Assembly (NCBI RefSeq): GCF_000813965.1
Contig: NZ_JWLI01000001.1
Coordinates: 658,141 to 722,140 of the forward strand
Reading direction: 5' to 3'
DNA length: 64,000 nucleotides
Origin: Leisingera sp. ANG-M7
GTDB lineage: Bacteria > Pseudomonadota > Alphaproteobacteria > Rhodobacterales > Rhodobacteraceae
How positions within the stretch are numbered: position 1 is the first letter of the stretch; every line of letters starts with the position of its first letter. Made by a program: the position numbers and the translations under genes. Below the pieces are notes generated by a model that was not told where the DNA came from, did no database searches, and was given only the letters and a program-made list of their open reading frames with translations. Of this stretch, positions 51,877-59,987 are shown piece after piece.

Positions 51877-52443
51877 TTACAGTTCCCTGCCCTCAACCGA
51901 GGGCCTCAGACGTTCGAGGGCGCTGCTTACTTCCTCGTGGTGCGGATGTATAGCCTTGGCGCGCTGGTAGGCCTCATAGGCGCGCTCCGGCTGGCGGAAC
52001 TGCTCAAACACCACGCCCAGCGCATAAATCGCGTTGTAATCCTGCGGGTTCAGCGCCAGTGCCCGTTCCAGGTCCGCGATAGACGGCCCGTAGAGCCCGA
52101 TCTCGAAATAGACCCGCGCGCGTTCATACCAACCGCGGGCAAAGCCAGGCGCGTGATCGGTCAGCGCGGTCAGATGCTCCACCGCCTCCTGCAGGTCCCC
52201 GCGCTCCATCGCATCGCGCCCCCGCCGCAGCAGCAGGTCCATTGAAGGAGAGCCGCTTCTTGCCCACAGCGCCTGCAACTCGCGGTCAATCGCGGCGGCC
52301 TCAGACGCTTCCGCCTGCGCCAGGTCCTGCAGCAGCACGTCGGCGGACAGCACCTGCGCAGCGCTGCCGAAGGGCAGGCACAGCGCAGTCATGGCCGCCG
52401 TTGCCGCCACGATAGCTTTGAGCTTTGGGAAATTTGCCACCAT
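51877..52443 (-). CDS. Exported TPR-repeat protein
   Basis: A 188-aa protein with an N-terminal hydrophobic signal (VAATAAMTALCLPFGSAAQ) and about three TPR units (ERGDLQEAVEHLTALTDHAP, WYERARVYFEIGLYGPSIADLERAL, NAIYALGVVFEQFRQPERAYEAYQRA). Probably a periplasmic protein-interaction module. Its position upstream of the SUV3-like gene is conserved in related genomes as far as I recall. The specific partner is unknown. Confidence 0.8.
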   Translation of the reverse strand: MVANFPKLKAIVAATAAMTALCLPFGSAAQVLSADVLLQDLAQAEASEAAAIDRELQALWARSGSPSMDLLLRRGRDAMERGDLQEAVEHLTALTDHAPGFARGWYERARVYFEIGLYGPSIADLERALALNPQDYNAIYALGVVFEQFRQPERAYEAYQRAKAIHPHHEEVSSALERLRPSVEGREL

Positions 52444-52544
52444 GATGCTCCCAGTGTAATCCCGCGCGCTACATTTACCAGTAATAGCTGCTATGGCTTC
52501 ACAGGTTTGTGCTATAAGGCGCGCAAAACAGATTGAGGATCAAG

Positions 52545-52835
52545 ATGAGCGTTACCCTTGAACAGGCAGCTGAGGCCCTGAACGGCAAACTGGATGCAGG
52601 CGAATTCACCGCCTCCGCCAAATTCCAGATCGAAGGCCTGGGCGCCATCATGCTGGACGGCTCCGGCGCCCGCGTCGCCGATGAAGAGGCCGACGTGACC
52701 ATGTCTGCGGACGCCGACACCTTTCAGTCGATCCTTGAGGGCGAGCTGAACCCGACCGCTGCGTTTATGTCCGGCAAGCTGACCATCGACGGCGATATGG
52801 GCACGGCGATGCAGCTCGCCTCTGCGCTGGCCTGA
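52545..52835 (+). CDS. SCP2 sterol-binding domain protein
   Basis: A 96-aa SCP2-like protein forming a small hydrophobic ligand pocket. It contains LDAGEFTASAKFQIEG, ADVTMSADADTFQSILEGELNPTAAFMSGKLTIDGDM (in part), typical of bacterial SCP2 domains. TGAGGAT precedes the ATG. The stop overlaps the hydrolase start by 1 bp (TGATG), so the two are translationally coupled and may act on the same lipids. Confidence 0.9.
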   Translation: MSVTLEQAAEALNGKLDAGEFTASAKFQIEGLGAIMLDGSGARVADEEADVTMSADADTFQSILEGELNPTAAFMSGKLTIDGDMGTAMQLASALA

Positions 52836-53797
52836 TGGACGGCGCTCCGGTGGACCTCCAGCCCGCCCCCTTGTTTGCGGAGATCGCGCAGGGACCGGCA
52901 GGCGGCGAAGCCCACTGGGTGCACACCTCAGATGGCCTGCGCATCCGTGCAGGCCATTGGCGTCCGGAGGGGAAGGCAAAGGGCACGGTCCTGCTGTTCC
53001 CCGGACGCACGGAATATATCGAGAAATACGGACCCGCCGCGGCCGAGTTCGCCGCCCGCGGCTATGCCACCCTGACCGTGGACTGGCGCGGCCAGGGGCT
53101 TGCCGGGCGGATGCTGGCAGAACGCAGACTGGGCCACGTCGGCCATTTCACTGATTTTCAGAAAGATGTGCAGGCGCTCGCCACTCTGGCCAAGCAGCTG
53201 GACCTGCCCCGGCCCTGGCACCTAGTTGGACATTCGATGGGAGGCGCCATCGGCCTGCGCGCCCTCATCGAGGGTCTGGACGTCAACTCCTGCTGCTTCA
53301 CCGGCCCGATGTGGGGCATCCAGATCCCGCCGCTGATGCGCCCGCTGGTTCGCGCCCTAGGCGGCATCGCGCCATTTCTGCGCCTGGACGAACGGCTGCT
53401 GCCGACCACCGCGCTGGAGCAATACGTGCAGATCACCCCGTTCGAGGGCAACACACTGACCACCGATCCCGAGATGTACAAGCTGATGCACGCCCAGCTG
53501 GCAGCCCAACCGGATCTGGCGCTGGGAGGCCCCACCATCCAATGGCTGCGGGTCAGCCTGGAGGAATGCGCGAAACTGGAACAGATGCCCTCACCCGCCC
53601 TGCCCTGCATCACCTTCCTCGGCACCGATGAACAGATCGTCAGTCCGGCAGCGATCCGCAGCCGCATGGACCGCTGGCCGGGCGGTGAACTGGACCTGAT
53701 CAAGGGCGGCCAGCACGAGGTCATGATGGAAACCCCGGAAATCCGCGCCCATGTGTTTTCCCGCATGTGCCGCTTGTTTGATCAGTACAGCAGCTGA
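52835..53797 (+). CDS. Alpha/beta hydrolase, PldB-like lysophospholipase
   Basis: A 320-aa serine hydrolase. The nucleophile elbow is GHSMGGAIG (Ser near residue 133), with HWRPEGKAKGTVLLFPGRTEY and DWRGQGLAGR upstream and a C-terminal KGGQHEVMMETPE that supplies His. This is the PldB-type arrangement. Coupled to the SCP2 gene by a 1-bp overlap, suggesting lipid handling. No signal peptide is visible. Confidence 0.88.
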   Translation: MDGAPVDLQPAPLFAEIAQGPAGGEAHWVHTSDGLRIRAGHWRPEGKAKGTVLLFPGRTEYIEKYGPAAAEFAARGYATLTVDWRGQGLAGRMLAERRLGHVGHFTDFQKDVQALATLAKQLDLPRPWHLVGHSMGGAIGLRALIEGLDVNSCCFTGPMWGIQIPPLMRPLVRALGGIAPFLRLDERLLPTTALEQYVQITPFEGNTLTTDPEMYKLMHAQLAAQPDLALGGPTIQWLRVSLEECAKLEQMPSPALPCITFLGTDEQIVSPAAIRSRMDRWPGGELDLIKGGQHEVMMETPEIRAHVFSRMCRLFDQYSS

Positions 53798-53944
53798 CCC
53801 CCGTTGCCTGGGCTGCGTACGCCCTGTTTACGTGCTCATTACCTGAATATGCCATTCTCTTGCGGCCCGGCATCCGCCTGCTTGTGATCCCGCAAGCACG
53901 CCCTTAGATGTTGGATCAAAGAATTTCTCATGACAGGAGCCCCC

Positions 53945-55765
53945 ATGTTCCAGCTTCCCTTCCCCGTCCGCGACGCAAACGCCACTGCCGGTTCCGGCGG
54001 CCTTGGCGATCTGCCGGAATGGGACCTCAGCGATCTGTATGCGTCTGAGGACGCCCCCGAACTGGCCCGCGACTTGGAATGGCTGGAAAAGGAATGCGCT
54101 GCCTTCGCCGCAGATTACGAGGGCAAGCTCGCTGATCTGGATGCGGACGGGCTGCTGACCTGCGTGCAGCGCAACGAGAAGATCAACAACATCGCCGGCC
54201 GCCTCATGTCCTTTGCCGGCCTGCGCTATTATCAGCTGACCACCGACGCCGACCGCGCGGCCTTCCTGTCCGATTGCCAGGAGAAGGTCACCATCGCCAC
54301 AACTCCGCTGGTGTTCTTCACGCTGGAGCTGAACCGGATCGAAGACAGCGTGATGGACGCGCATCTGGCCGCCAACGCCGAACTTGCCCGTTATGACAGC
54401 GTGTTCCGCCGCATCCGCGCAATGAAACCCTATCAGCTGTCGGATGAGCTGGAGAAGTTCATGCACGACCTCGGCATCGTCGGCGACGCTTGGGAAAAGC
54501 TGTTTGACGAGACCATCGCGGGCCTGACCTTCACCGTGAACGGCGAAGAGCTGAACATCGAAGGCACCCTGAACCTGCTGACCGAACAGGACCGCAGCAA
54601 ACGCGAGGCCGCAGCGCGCGAGCTGGCGCGCGTCTTTGCCGAGAACATCAAGACCTTTGCCCGCGTCCACAACACCCAGGCCAAGGAAAAGGAAATCATC
54701 GACCGCTGGCGCGGCATGCCCAGCCCGCAGACCGGCCGCCACCTCTCCAACGACGTGGAGCCGGAAGTGGTCGAAGCCCTGCGCGAGGCCGTGGTTGCCG
54801 CCTACCCCAAGCTTTCCCACCGCTACTACGAGCTGAAGCGGAAATGGCTCGACCTCGACGTGATGCAGGTCTGGGACCGCAACGCGCCGCTGCCGCTGGA
54901 AGACACGCGTACTATTGGCTGGGACGAGGCGGAAAAGACGGTGATGGAGACCTATAACGCCTTTGATCCCCGCATGGGCGAGATTGCCGCGCCGTTCTTC
55001 TCCGATGGCTGGATCGATGCGGGCGTGAAACCCGGCAAAGCCCCCGGCGCCTTTGCCCACCCCACCGTCACCAACGTGCACCCCTATGTGATGCTGAATT
55101 ACCTCGGCAAGCCGCGCGACGTGATGACCCTGGCGCATGAGCTGGGCCACGGGGTGCATCAGGTGCTGGCGGCGGAACAGGGCGAAATGCTCTCCTCCAC
55201 CCCGCTGACCCTGGCGGAAACCGCGTCCGTGTTCGGCGAGATGCTCACCTTCCGCAAGATGCTCGACAAGGCCGAAACCAAGGAGCAGCGCAAAGTGCTG
55301 CTGGCGGGCAAGGTCGAGGACATGATCAACACAGTGGTCCGCCAGATCGCGTTTTATGACTTCGAGTGCAAGCTGCACGCTGCCCGCGCCGAAGGCGAGC
55401 TGACCCCGGATGACATCAACGCCATCTGGATGTCGGTGCAGGCCGAATCCCTGGGCGAAGCGTTCGAGTATATGGAAGGCTATGAAACCTTCTGGGCCTA
55501 TATCCCGCACTTCGTTCACTCACCCTTCTACGTCTACGCCTATGCATTCGGCGACGGTCTCGTGAACGCGCTTTACTCGGTCTACGCGTCAGGTGCCGAA
55601 GGCTTCGAAGACAAGTATTTCGAGATGCTGAAGGCTGGCGGCTCCAAGCACCACAAGGAGCTGCTGGCGCCCTTCGGCCTGGATGCCACCGACCCCAAGT
55701 TCTGGGACAAAGGCCTCTCCATGATCTCCGGCTTCATTGACGAGCTGGAAGCGATGGAAGACTGA
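53945..55765 (+). CDS. pepF: M3-family oligoendopeptidase
   Basis: A 606-aa cytosolic zinc metallopeptidase of the PepF branch. The zinc motif HELGHGVHQ places H398 and H402 as ligands and E399 as the catalytic residue; the third ligand is in the following ETASVFGEML. DLSDLYASEDAPEL is the usual N-terminal start. An ATG at 53930 lies 15 bp upstream, but AGGAG stands correctly for 53945. The stop overlaps the GNAT start by 1 bp. Confidence 0.93.
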   Translation: MFQLPFPVRDANATAGSGGLGDLPEWDLSDLYASEDAPELARDLEWLEKECAAFAADYEGKLADLDADGLLTCVQRNEKINNIAGRLMSFAGLRYYQLTTDADRAAFLSDCQEKVTIATTPLVFFTLELNRIEDSVMDAHLAANAELARYDSVFRRIRAMKPYQLSDELEKFMHDLGIVGDAWEKLFDETIAGLTFTVNGEELNIEGTLNLLTEQDRSKREAAARELARVFAENIKTFARVHNTQAKEKEIIDRWRGMPSPQTGRHLSNDVEPEVVEALREAVVAAYPKLSHRYYELKRKWLDLDVMQVWDRNAPLPLEDTRTIGWDEAEKTVMETYNAFDPRMGEIAAPFFSDGWIDAGVKPGKAPGAFAHPTVTNVHPYVMLNYLGKPRDVMTLAHELGHGVHQVLAAEQGEMLSSTPLTLAETASVFGEMLTFRKMLDKAETKEQRKVLLAGKVEDMINTVVRQIAFYDFECKLHAARAEGELTPDDINAIWMSVQAESLGEAFEYMEGYETFWAYIPHFVHSPFYVYAYAFGDGLVNALYSVYASGAEGFEDKYFEMLKAGGSKHHKELLAPFGLDATDPKFWDKGLSMISGFIDELEAMED

Positions 55766-56256
55766 TGCCGATAGCCTTGCGCCCGGTGTCCCGCGAGGAA
55801 TTTGATCTGGTCGCCCATATTCAGGTGGAACCGGATCAAATCCGTTTTTCCGGCACCGTGGCGCAGGCCTTTGAAGAAGATGAGGACGGCGTGGATTTTC
55901 ATGCCATCCTCAACGGCAACCGTGCGGTTGGCTTCTTCAAGACCGACCGGCTGTATCACGAGACCTATGATTTCGCCGGGGCGGATGACCTGGGCCTGCG
56001 CGGCTTCATGATTGACCACATCGCGCAGGGTAAAGGCATTGCGACCGCCGCCGTCGCGGCCCTAAAAGCATATCTGCCCACCCACTACCTGGACCACCGC
56101 GCAGTAGTTCTGACAGTCAATATGCAGAACCCCGCCGCTGTCCGCTGCTACCTGAAGGGCGGGTTTGAGGATACAGGAGGCATCTACCCGTACGGCCTTG
56201 CCGGACCCCAGCACATCCTGCGGATGGCTTTGACGAAACATCCCGAGACTCAATGA
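55765..56256 (+). CDS. GNAT N-acetyltransferase
   Basis: A 163-aa GNAT enzyme. The acetyl-CoA loop is DHIAQGKGIATAAVAALKAYL, and the C-terminal NPAAVRCYLKGGFEDTG is typical. The acceptor is unknown. It overlaps pepF by 1 bp. Its TGA lies inside an ATGA whose ATG (56253) opens the interrupted reading frame that follows. Confidence 0.88.
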   Translation: MPIALRPVSREEFDLVAHIQVEPDQIRFSGTVAQAFEEDEDGVDFHAILNGNRAVGFFKTDRLYHETYDFAGADDLGLRGFMIDHIAQGKGIATAAVAALKAYLPTHYLDHRAVVLTVNMQNPAAVRCYLKGGFEDTGGIYPYGLAGPQHILRMALTKHPETQ

Positions 56257-56726
56257 AACGCATTCAAAAATTTAAAAAGGCAATATTTTAAATATACTTC
56301 CATATAGTTATCGCGACCCTGATTTCGGCGATGTCCGTAAAACCGCTTATGGCCGACGGCATTGAAGGAACATGGGAATGCAAAATTGGAAGCGCAGTTA
56401 AGACAACAATCACCTACACCGACGATGGCTTTTTCACATCAAGCTTTGCTGGAGATGGGATCAGACAGGGAGTGCGTGTCAAATCCGCAGGGCAGGTCTC
56501 TGGGATATGGTCCCTATCCCAGGACAGCCTGATTGAACACACTAATCACGCTGAATTGACAGAGTTCAAGGTATTCGGAAAGGAAAAGCAAGAATTGGAC
56601 GAGGCAAATGCGTTTCTAGATGACCTGATAGGTCAAACCAACGTTTCGGATGTTCTAAAACTTAACCGTCGGCAGATATTGCTTCAGGATGCCCGAAACC
56701 GTGTCCACTGCAAGCGATTACAGTAG
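56253..56726 (+). pseudogene. Interrupted gene for a small exported protein (in-frame TAA in signal peptide)
   Basis: From the ATG at 56253, which overlaps the GNAT stop as ATGA, the frame reads M-K-R-I-Q-K-F-K-K-A-I-F, then TAA at 56289-56291, then I-Y-F-H-I-V-I-A-T-L-I-S-A-M and on through a 131-codon frame to 56726. The first part plus the next hydrophobic run looks like one signal peptide (basic n-region, hydrophobic core) broken at codon 13. The body (EGTWECKIGSAVKTTITYTDDG, VSGIWSLSQDSL) resembles a small lipocalin-like beta protein, but I do not recognise a family. Base composition is clearly more AT-rich than its neighbours. Alternatively a leaderless 131-aa protein starts at 56331. 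Confidence 0.55.
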
Positions 56727-56826
56727 GAAACCTTGGTTTCTTGGGCATTGGCTGATTACCAGGCGCTCAAAGCCAAAGGCAGCCCCCCGCATAACTCGGG
56801 AGGCCGTTTAGTATCAAGCGAGCCGT

Positions 56827-57948
56827 CTACTGATGCGGGAAGTAATCCTCGCAGTCGCCGTCGCGGTACACATCCGCGGTGCAGCAGTGCAACCCGCCGC
56901 CAAACGCATAGGCGTCGCGCAGCTCGACCTCGACCACTTCCATGCCCAGCTTGTCCATCTGCTCAGCCTGATAGACCTCTGATTTTTCGACGCAGACGGT
57001 TTTCGGGTCCAGCACCAGCACGTTCATGCTGAGCCAGGTGGAGGAATAGCACAGCGGCGGCGGGGTGTTGTGGGCGGGCTGAGCCGCATCAACAATATCC
57101 CAGCCGTTCTTGTTGAACATCGCGCGCTGCTCCTCCGGCAAGCGGCGCTGCGGGTTGTTCAGGATCAGACCCGGGCGCAGAGGCGTGAAGGTCGCGTCGA
57201 TGTGGATCGGATAAGGGTCGCCCGGGAAATTCACTGTGTGCACCCGGTGATCCGGGAAGTGGCGGCGCAGCCATTCGATGCCTTTGAGGTTGGTGGTGAA
57301 GCCATGCTGCACGACCAGATCCTTGCCGAACCGCAGCACGTCAGCGGCGTCGAACAGCGGCTCTTCCTCAGTGGTGACAAAGAACTTCTCTGCCGCCCAT
57401 TCCAGGCGCTTGGCGACACCGATTTTGTCGCTGAGGTAATCGGGGTGGTAGTCGGCATCCGTCAGGCGCGGCTTGGGGGCTGCCTCGTGGCGAAAGTTCG
57501 GATCCTCCTCCCAATACTGCTTCAGCAGCGGCCGGTAGTTCAGGTATTCGAACCAGCGGCAGCGGTAGGACATGGTTGCTTCCAGCATCTCATGGCCGAC
57601 GGTCAGCAACACGTCGCGCGGCGGCATGCACCCGAACTGGCTGTCGGTGTGGAAGTCCGGAGTCGTCACCGGCTGCGAATGGTCGATGGAGACCGGGCGG
57701 TCCACCCGGATATCCCGCTTGCGCAGCTGATCGGCGAAATTATCCAGCAGTTCGTTGGCGCGGTCGATGGCTTCCTGCGGGCGGCGCCCCCACTGGCCGC
57801 GCATGTCGCTGTCTTCCGGCACCTTGGCATCCAGCGCGGGCTCTTCCGGCGGGATATGGCAATCATCAGCGCGGCCCACGATCACATGGCGCAGCGTGTC
57901 CCATTCATTCCAGCTTTTGACTTCAGTTTTCTCCGGCGACCAGGCCAT
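56827..57948 (-). CDS. Glycine amidinotransferase-like enzyme
   Basis: A 373-aa amidinotransferase of the AGAT/inosamine-phosphate family, which moves an amidino group from arginine to an amine. Catalytic residues fit: TPDFHTDSQFGCMPPRD, YPIHIDATFTPLRPGLIL (His) and GGGLHCCTADVYRDG with Cys355 as the nucleophile. The ATG at 57948 has GGAGG just upstream; an ATG 12 bp earlier overlaps that site. Guanidinoacetate or another guanidino product is possible, and the acceptor amine is not given by the sequence. It stands alone, with a 7-bp-stem hairpin (57985-58002) in its leader. Confidence 0.85.
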   Translation of the reverse strand: MAWSPEKTEVKSWNEWDTLRHVIVGRADDCHIPPEEPALDAKVPEDSDMRGQWGRRPQEAIDRANELLDNFADQLRKRDIRVDRPVSIDHSQPVTTPDFHTDSQFGCMPPRDVLLTVGHEMLEATMSYRCRWFEYLNYRPLLKQYWEEDPNFRHEAAPKPRLTDADYHPDYLSDKIGVAKRLEWAAEKFFVTTEEEPLFDAADVLRFGKDLVVQHGFTTNLKGIEWLRRHFPDHRVHTVNFPGDPYPIHIDATFTPLRPGLILNNPQRRLPEEQRAMFNKNGWDIVDAAQPAHNTPPPLCYSSTWLSMNVLVLDPKTVCVEKSEVYQAEQMDKLGMEVVEVELRDAYAFGGGLHCCTADVYRDGDCEDYFPHQ

Positions 57949-58142
57949 GGATGCCTCCATTGTTAGGGAGGCAAAGGCGGGGCCTTCAATCTCCCGATTG
58001 AAAGTCCCGGCGTACAGGAGCGTGGGTTGCGGGCCAGAGCAGTCAGCTCTGCAGCGACGCCATCGCCAGTCAGCCCGGCACTGGATATAACATCAGCAAT
58101 GAGGCCGGGGAAGATGTTTCAACCCCCAGGCCCAGACCCGGG

Positions 58143-58412
58143 CTATTTCAGCTGGCTGTCCTTGGAACCGCGCCGGTTGATGCCGCCGCGGGCCTGATGG
58201 GCGCTGTCACGCTCCTGCTGGCAGTCGATGCATAGCTTGACACCGGGAAGGGCGATGCGGCGCTTTTCCGGGATTGGCTCTTCGCATTCGGCACAATGGG
58301 TCAGGCTTTCGCCGACAGGGCGTTTCTGCGCCTTCATCCGCGCCAGCTCGTCGTTGATCGAGGCTTCGATCTGCTCATTCACCGCGCCGTCCTGCGCCCA
58401 GCCGCCAGCCAT
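58143..58412 (-). CDS. TraR/DksA-type C4 zinc-finger protein
   Basis: An 89-aa protein of the small TraR/DksA type. The zinc finger is CAECEEPIPEKRRIALPGVKLCIDCQQE with C-x2-C and C-x2-C. It lacks the long coiled coil of true DksA, so it may bind RNA polymerase as TraR does. Upstream is the 58413-58929 non-coding region described next. Confidence 0.85.
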   Translation of the reverse strand: MAGGWAQDGAVNEQIEASINDELARMKAQKRPVGESLTHCAECEEPIPEKRRIALPGVKLCIDCQQERDSAHQARGGINRRGSKDSQLK

Positions 58413-58559
58413 GTCCCTTCCTCCTGTACCAGAGGGAATGAATTTAGGGCCGGACGGATAGTCTGGCTAGGGCCAGTCCGCTCCAATTTCCGAGTAAATC
58501 TATCAACTATTTGATTTTATTGCATTTTCCATTGACTGCCGCACCCTAGGCAGTTACAC

Positions 58560-58862
58560 AGAATGCAGAAATTGCAAGCAAGCCAGAATCAGCAGGCCGC
58601 AAGCAGCCAGCGCTCCAGCCACCCGTCAGGGCAGCCAGACAGCAAGCATCGCCAGCAACCAGAGTGATTTCAGCCAGCCGCGCCTAGAGTATTCAGCCAG
58701 CAATTCTGCCAGCCCTCCCCATTCAGCCGCGCACCCAGCTTTTTGCCAGGCCCGTGCCAGACAGGTTTTCCCGCCAGCATTTGCCAGCAAGGCAGGTCAG
58801 CACATCTGACCAAATGTTTCGCGCGCGAAACATTACGGCAGAACCGCTGCCGTAAAGCCAGC
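58560..58862. repeat. Strand-asymmetric CCAG-rich non-coding region
   Basis: Between the traR-type gene and rpoH lies a ~300-bp stretch with 15 CCAG tetramers on the plus strand (first 58583, last 58858) and no CTGG that I can find, often inside GCCAGC or GCCAGA. Spacing is irregular, mostly 7-26 bp. No plausible ORF is present. A TTGACT at ~58532 and TACACA 17 bp on might be a promoter giving a plus-strand RNA that ends at the terminator at 58882, but this is weak. It may be a repeat region or an unrecognised small RNA. Confidence 0.5.
58813..58855. repeat. 22-bp perfect palindrome followed by a 9-bp-stem hairpin
   Basis: 58813-58834 is a perfect palindrome with half AATGTTTCGCG. Overlapping it, TTACGGCAG (58833-58841) pairs with CTGCCGTAA (58847-58855) across a 5-nt loop. 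The outer TGTTTC...GAAACA matches the ends of ParB parS sites, but the centre is GCGCGC instead of ACGT. It lies at the end of the CCAG-rich region and before the rpoH terminator. Confidence 0.6.
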
Positions 58863-58881
58863 ATCATTGTCAGGTGACAAA

Positions 58882-58906
58882 AAAGGCGGTGCACAGCACC
58901 GCCTTT
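58882..58906 (-). terminator. Intrinsic terminator of rpoH
   Basis: Perfect 11-bp stem AAAGGCGGTGC (58882-58892)/GCACCGCCTTT (58896-58906), loop ACA. On the minus strand TTTTTT follows, so it ends rpoH. On the plus strand TTTCATTCTTT follows, so it could also stop a plus-strand RNA. Confidence 0.85.
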
Positions 58907-58929
58907 CATTCTTTCGGACTGACGCTGGT

Positions 58930-59826
58930 TCAGGCGCCGTTCAGCATGCCCTTTTCCATCGCCAGGTCGCGCATCTTCTTCTGCAGCTTTTCAAACGCGC
59001 GCACCTCAATCTGGCGGATCCGTTCGCGGCTGACATTGTACTGGGTGCTCAGGTCCTCCAGCGTGACTGCCTGATCCATCAGCCGGCGCTGGGTCAGGAT
59101 GTCCTTCTCGCGGTCGTTCAGCACGTCCAGCGCCTCGGCCAGCAGCTCGCGGCGGGCCTCCAGCTCATCGCGGGCTTCATAGTCGCCGGCCTGGTCGGCA
59201 TCTTCGTCCTCCAGCCAGTCCTGCCACTGCATGGTGCCTTCGCCCTCAGAACCAACTGTGGCATTCAGCGACGCATCGCCGCCGGACATGCGGCGGTTCA
59301 TCGAGATCACCTCATCCTCGGTCACACCGAGGTCCGTGGCAATCCGCGCGACGTTTTCGGGGCGCAGGTCGCCCTCCTCCAGCGCGCCGATGCGAGCCTT
59401 TGCCTTGCGCAGGTTGAAGAACAGCTTTTTCTGGGCCGAGGTGGTGCCAAGCTTCACCAGAGACCAAGAGCGCAGAATGTATTCCTGGATCGAGGCGCGG
59501 ATCCACCACATGGCATAGGTTGCCAGACGGAAGCCCTTTTCCGGATCAAAGCGTTTCACCGCCTGCATCAGGCCGACGTTTGCCTCGGAGATCACTTCGG
59601 CCTGCGGCAGGCCATAGCCGCGGTAGCCCATGGCGATCTTGGCCGCGAGCCGCAGATGGGACGTCACCATCTTGTGGGCCGAGGCCGCATCCTGTTCTTC
59701 CACCCAGCGCTTGGCCAGCATGTATTCCTCTTCCGGCTCCAAAAGCGGAAATTTGCGGATTTCCTGGAGATACCGGTTCAGGCCGCCTTCGGGCGTCGGG
59801 GCAGGCAGGTTTGCATAATTCGCCAT
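58930..59826 (-). CDS. rpoH: Heat-shock sigma factor RpoH
   Basis: A 298-aa sigma-32-type factor. The RpoH box QKKLFFNLRKAKAR (residues ~128-141) identifies it, with region 2 (EVISEANVGLMQAVKRFDPEKGFRLATYAMWWIRASIQEYI, in part) and region 4 (VTLEDLSTQYNVSRERIRQIEVRAFEKL) in order. The ATG at 59826 has GGAGGG upstream. A likely promoter on the minus strand is TTGAAA (59893-59898) with CATATG (59870-59875), 17-bp spacer, overlapped by an inverted repeat. The gene has its own terminator. Confidence 0.95.
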   Translation of the reverse strand: MANYANLPAPTPEGGLNRYLQEIRKFPLLEPEEEYMLAKRWVEEQDAASAHKMVTSHLRLAAKIAMGYRGYGLPQAEVISEANVGLMQAVKRFDPEKGFRLATYAMWWIRASIQEYILRSWSLVKLGTTSAQKKLFFNLRKAKARIGALEEGDLRPENVARIATDLGVTEDEVISMNRRMSGGDASLNATVGSEGEGTMQWQDWLEDEDADQAGDYEARDELEARRELLAEALDVLNDREKDILTQRRLMDQAVTLEDLSTQYNVSRERIRQIEVRAFEKLQKKMRDLAMEKGMLNGA

Positions 59827-59863
59827 ATAAAGTGTCCCTCCCAAAATGTATAAGGACTTAACA

Positions 59864-59887
59864 TTAGCGCATATGTGATAGCGCTAA
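59864..59887. promoter_or_regulatory. CIRCE-like inverted repeat in the rpoH promoter
   Basis: TTAGCGC (59864-59870), 10 bp, then GCGCTAA (59881-59887) is a perfect inverted repeat overlapping the predicted -10 and spacer of the rpoH promoter. The outer TTAGC...GCTAA equals the ends of the HrcA-binding CIRCE element, though this one is 24 bp instead of 27. Repressor binding is inferred. Confidence 0.45.
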
Positions 59888-59987
59888 GCCCTTTTCAAGG
59901 ACCGCTTAAGGAATTCTTCTATGGTAGCCCGAGTCTTTTCGTCTGTGAATTGCGTCACAGGAGGGAACACGCTTATTTGCTGTCAGT

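Noticed and set aside
53930..53944. Upstream ATG start for oligoendopeptidase F
   Set aside because: AGGAG lies between this ATG and the one at 53945 and is placed correctly for the latter.
57985..58002. Guanidine riboswitch in the amidinotransferase leader
   Set aside because: Only one 7-bp hairpin with a 4-nt loop is present, and the twin ACGR-loop hairpins of the guanidine-II class are absent.
58813..58834. A true chromosomal parS site
   Set aside because: The centre differs (GCGCGC for ACGT) and the spacing is 2 bp longer. It is kept only as an unassigned palindrome.
58670..58909. A 79-codon minus-strand frame across the CCAG-rich region
   Set aside because: It has no ribosome site and no family likeness, it runs through the palindrome and terminator, and its composition just reflects the CCAG repeats.
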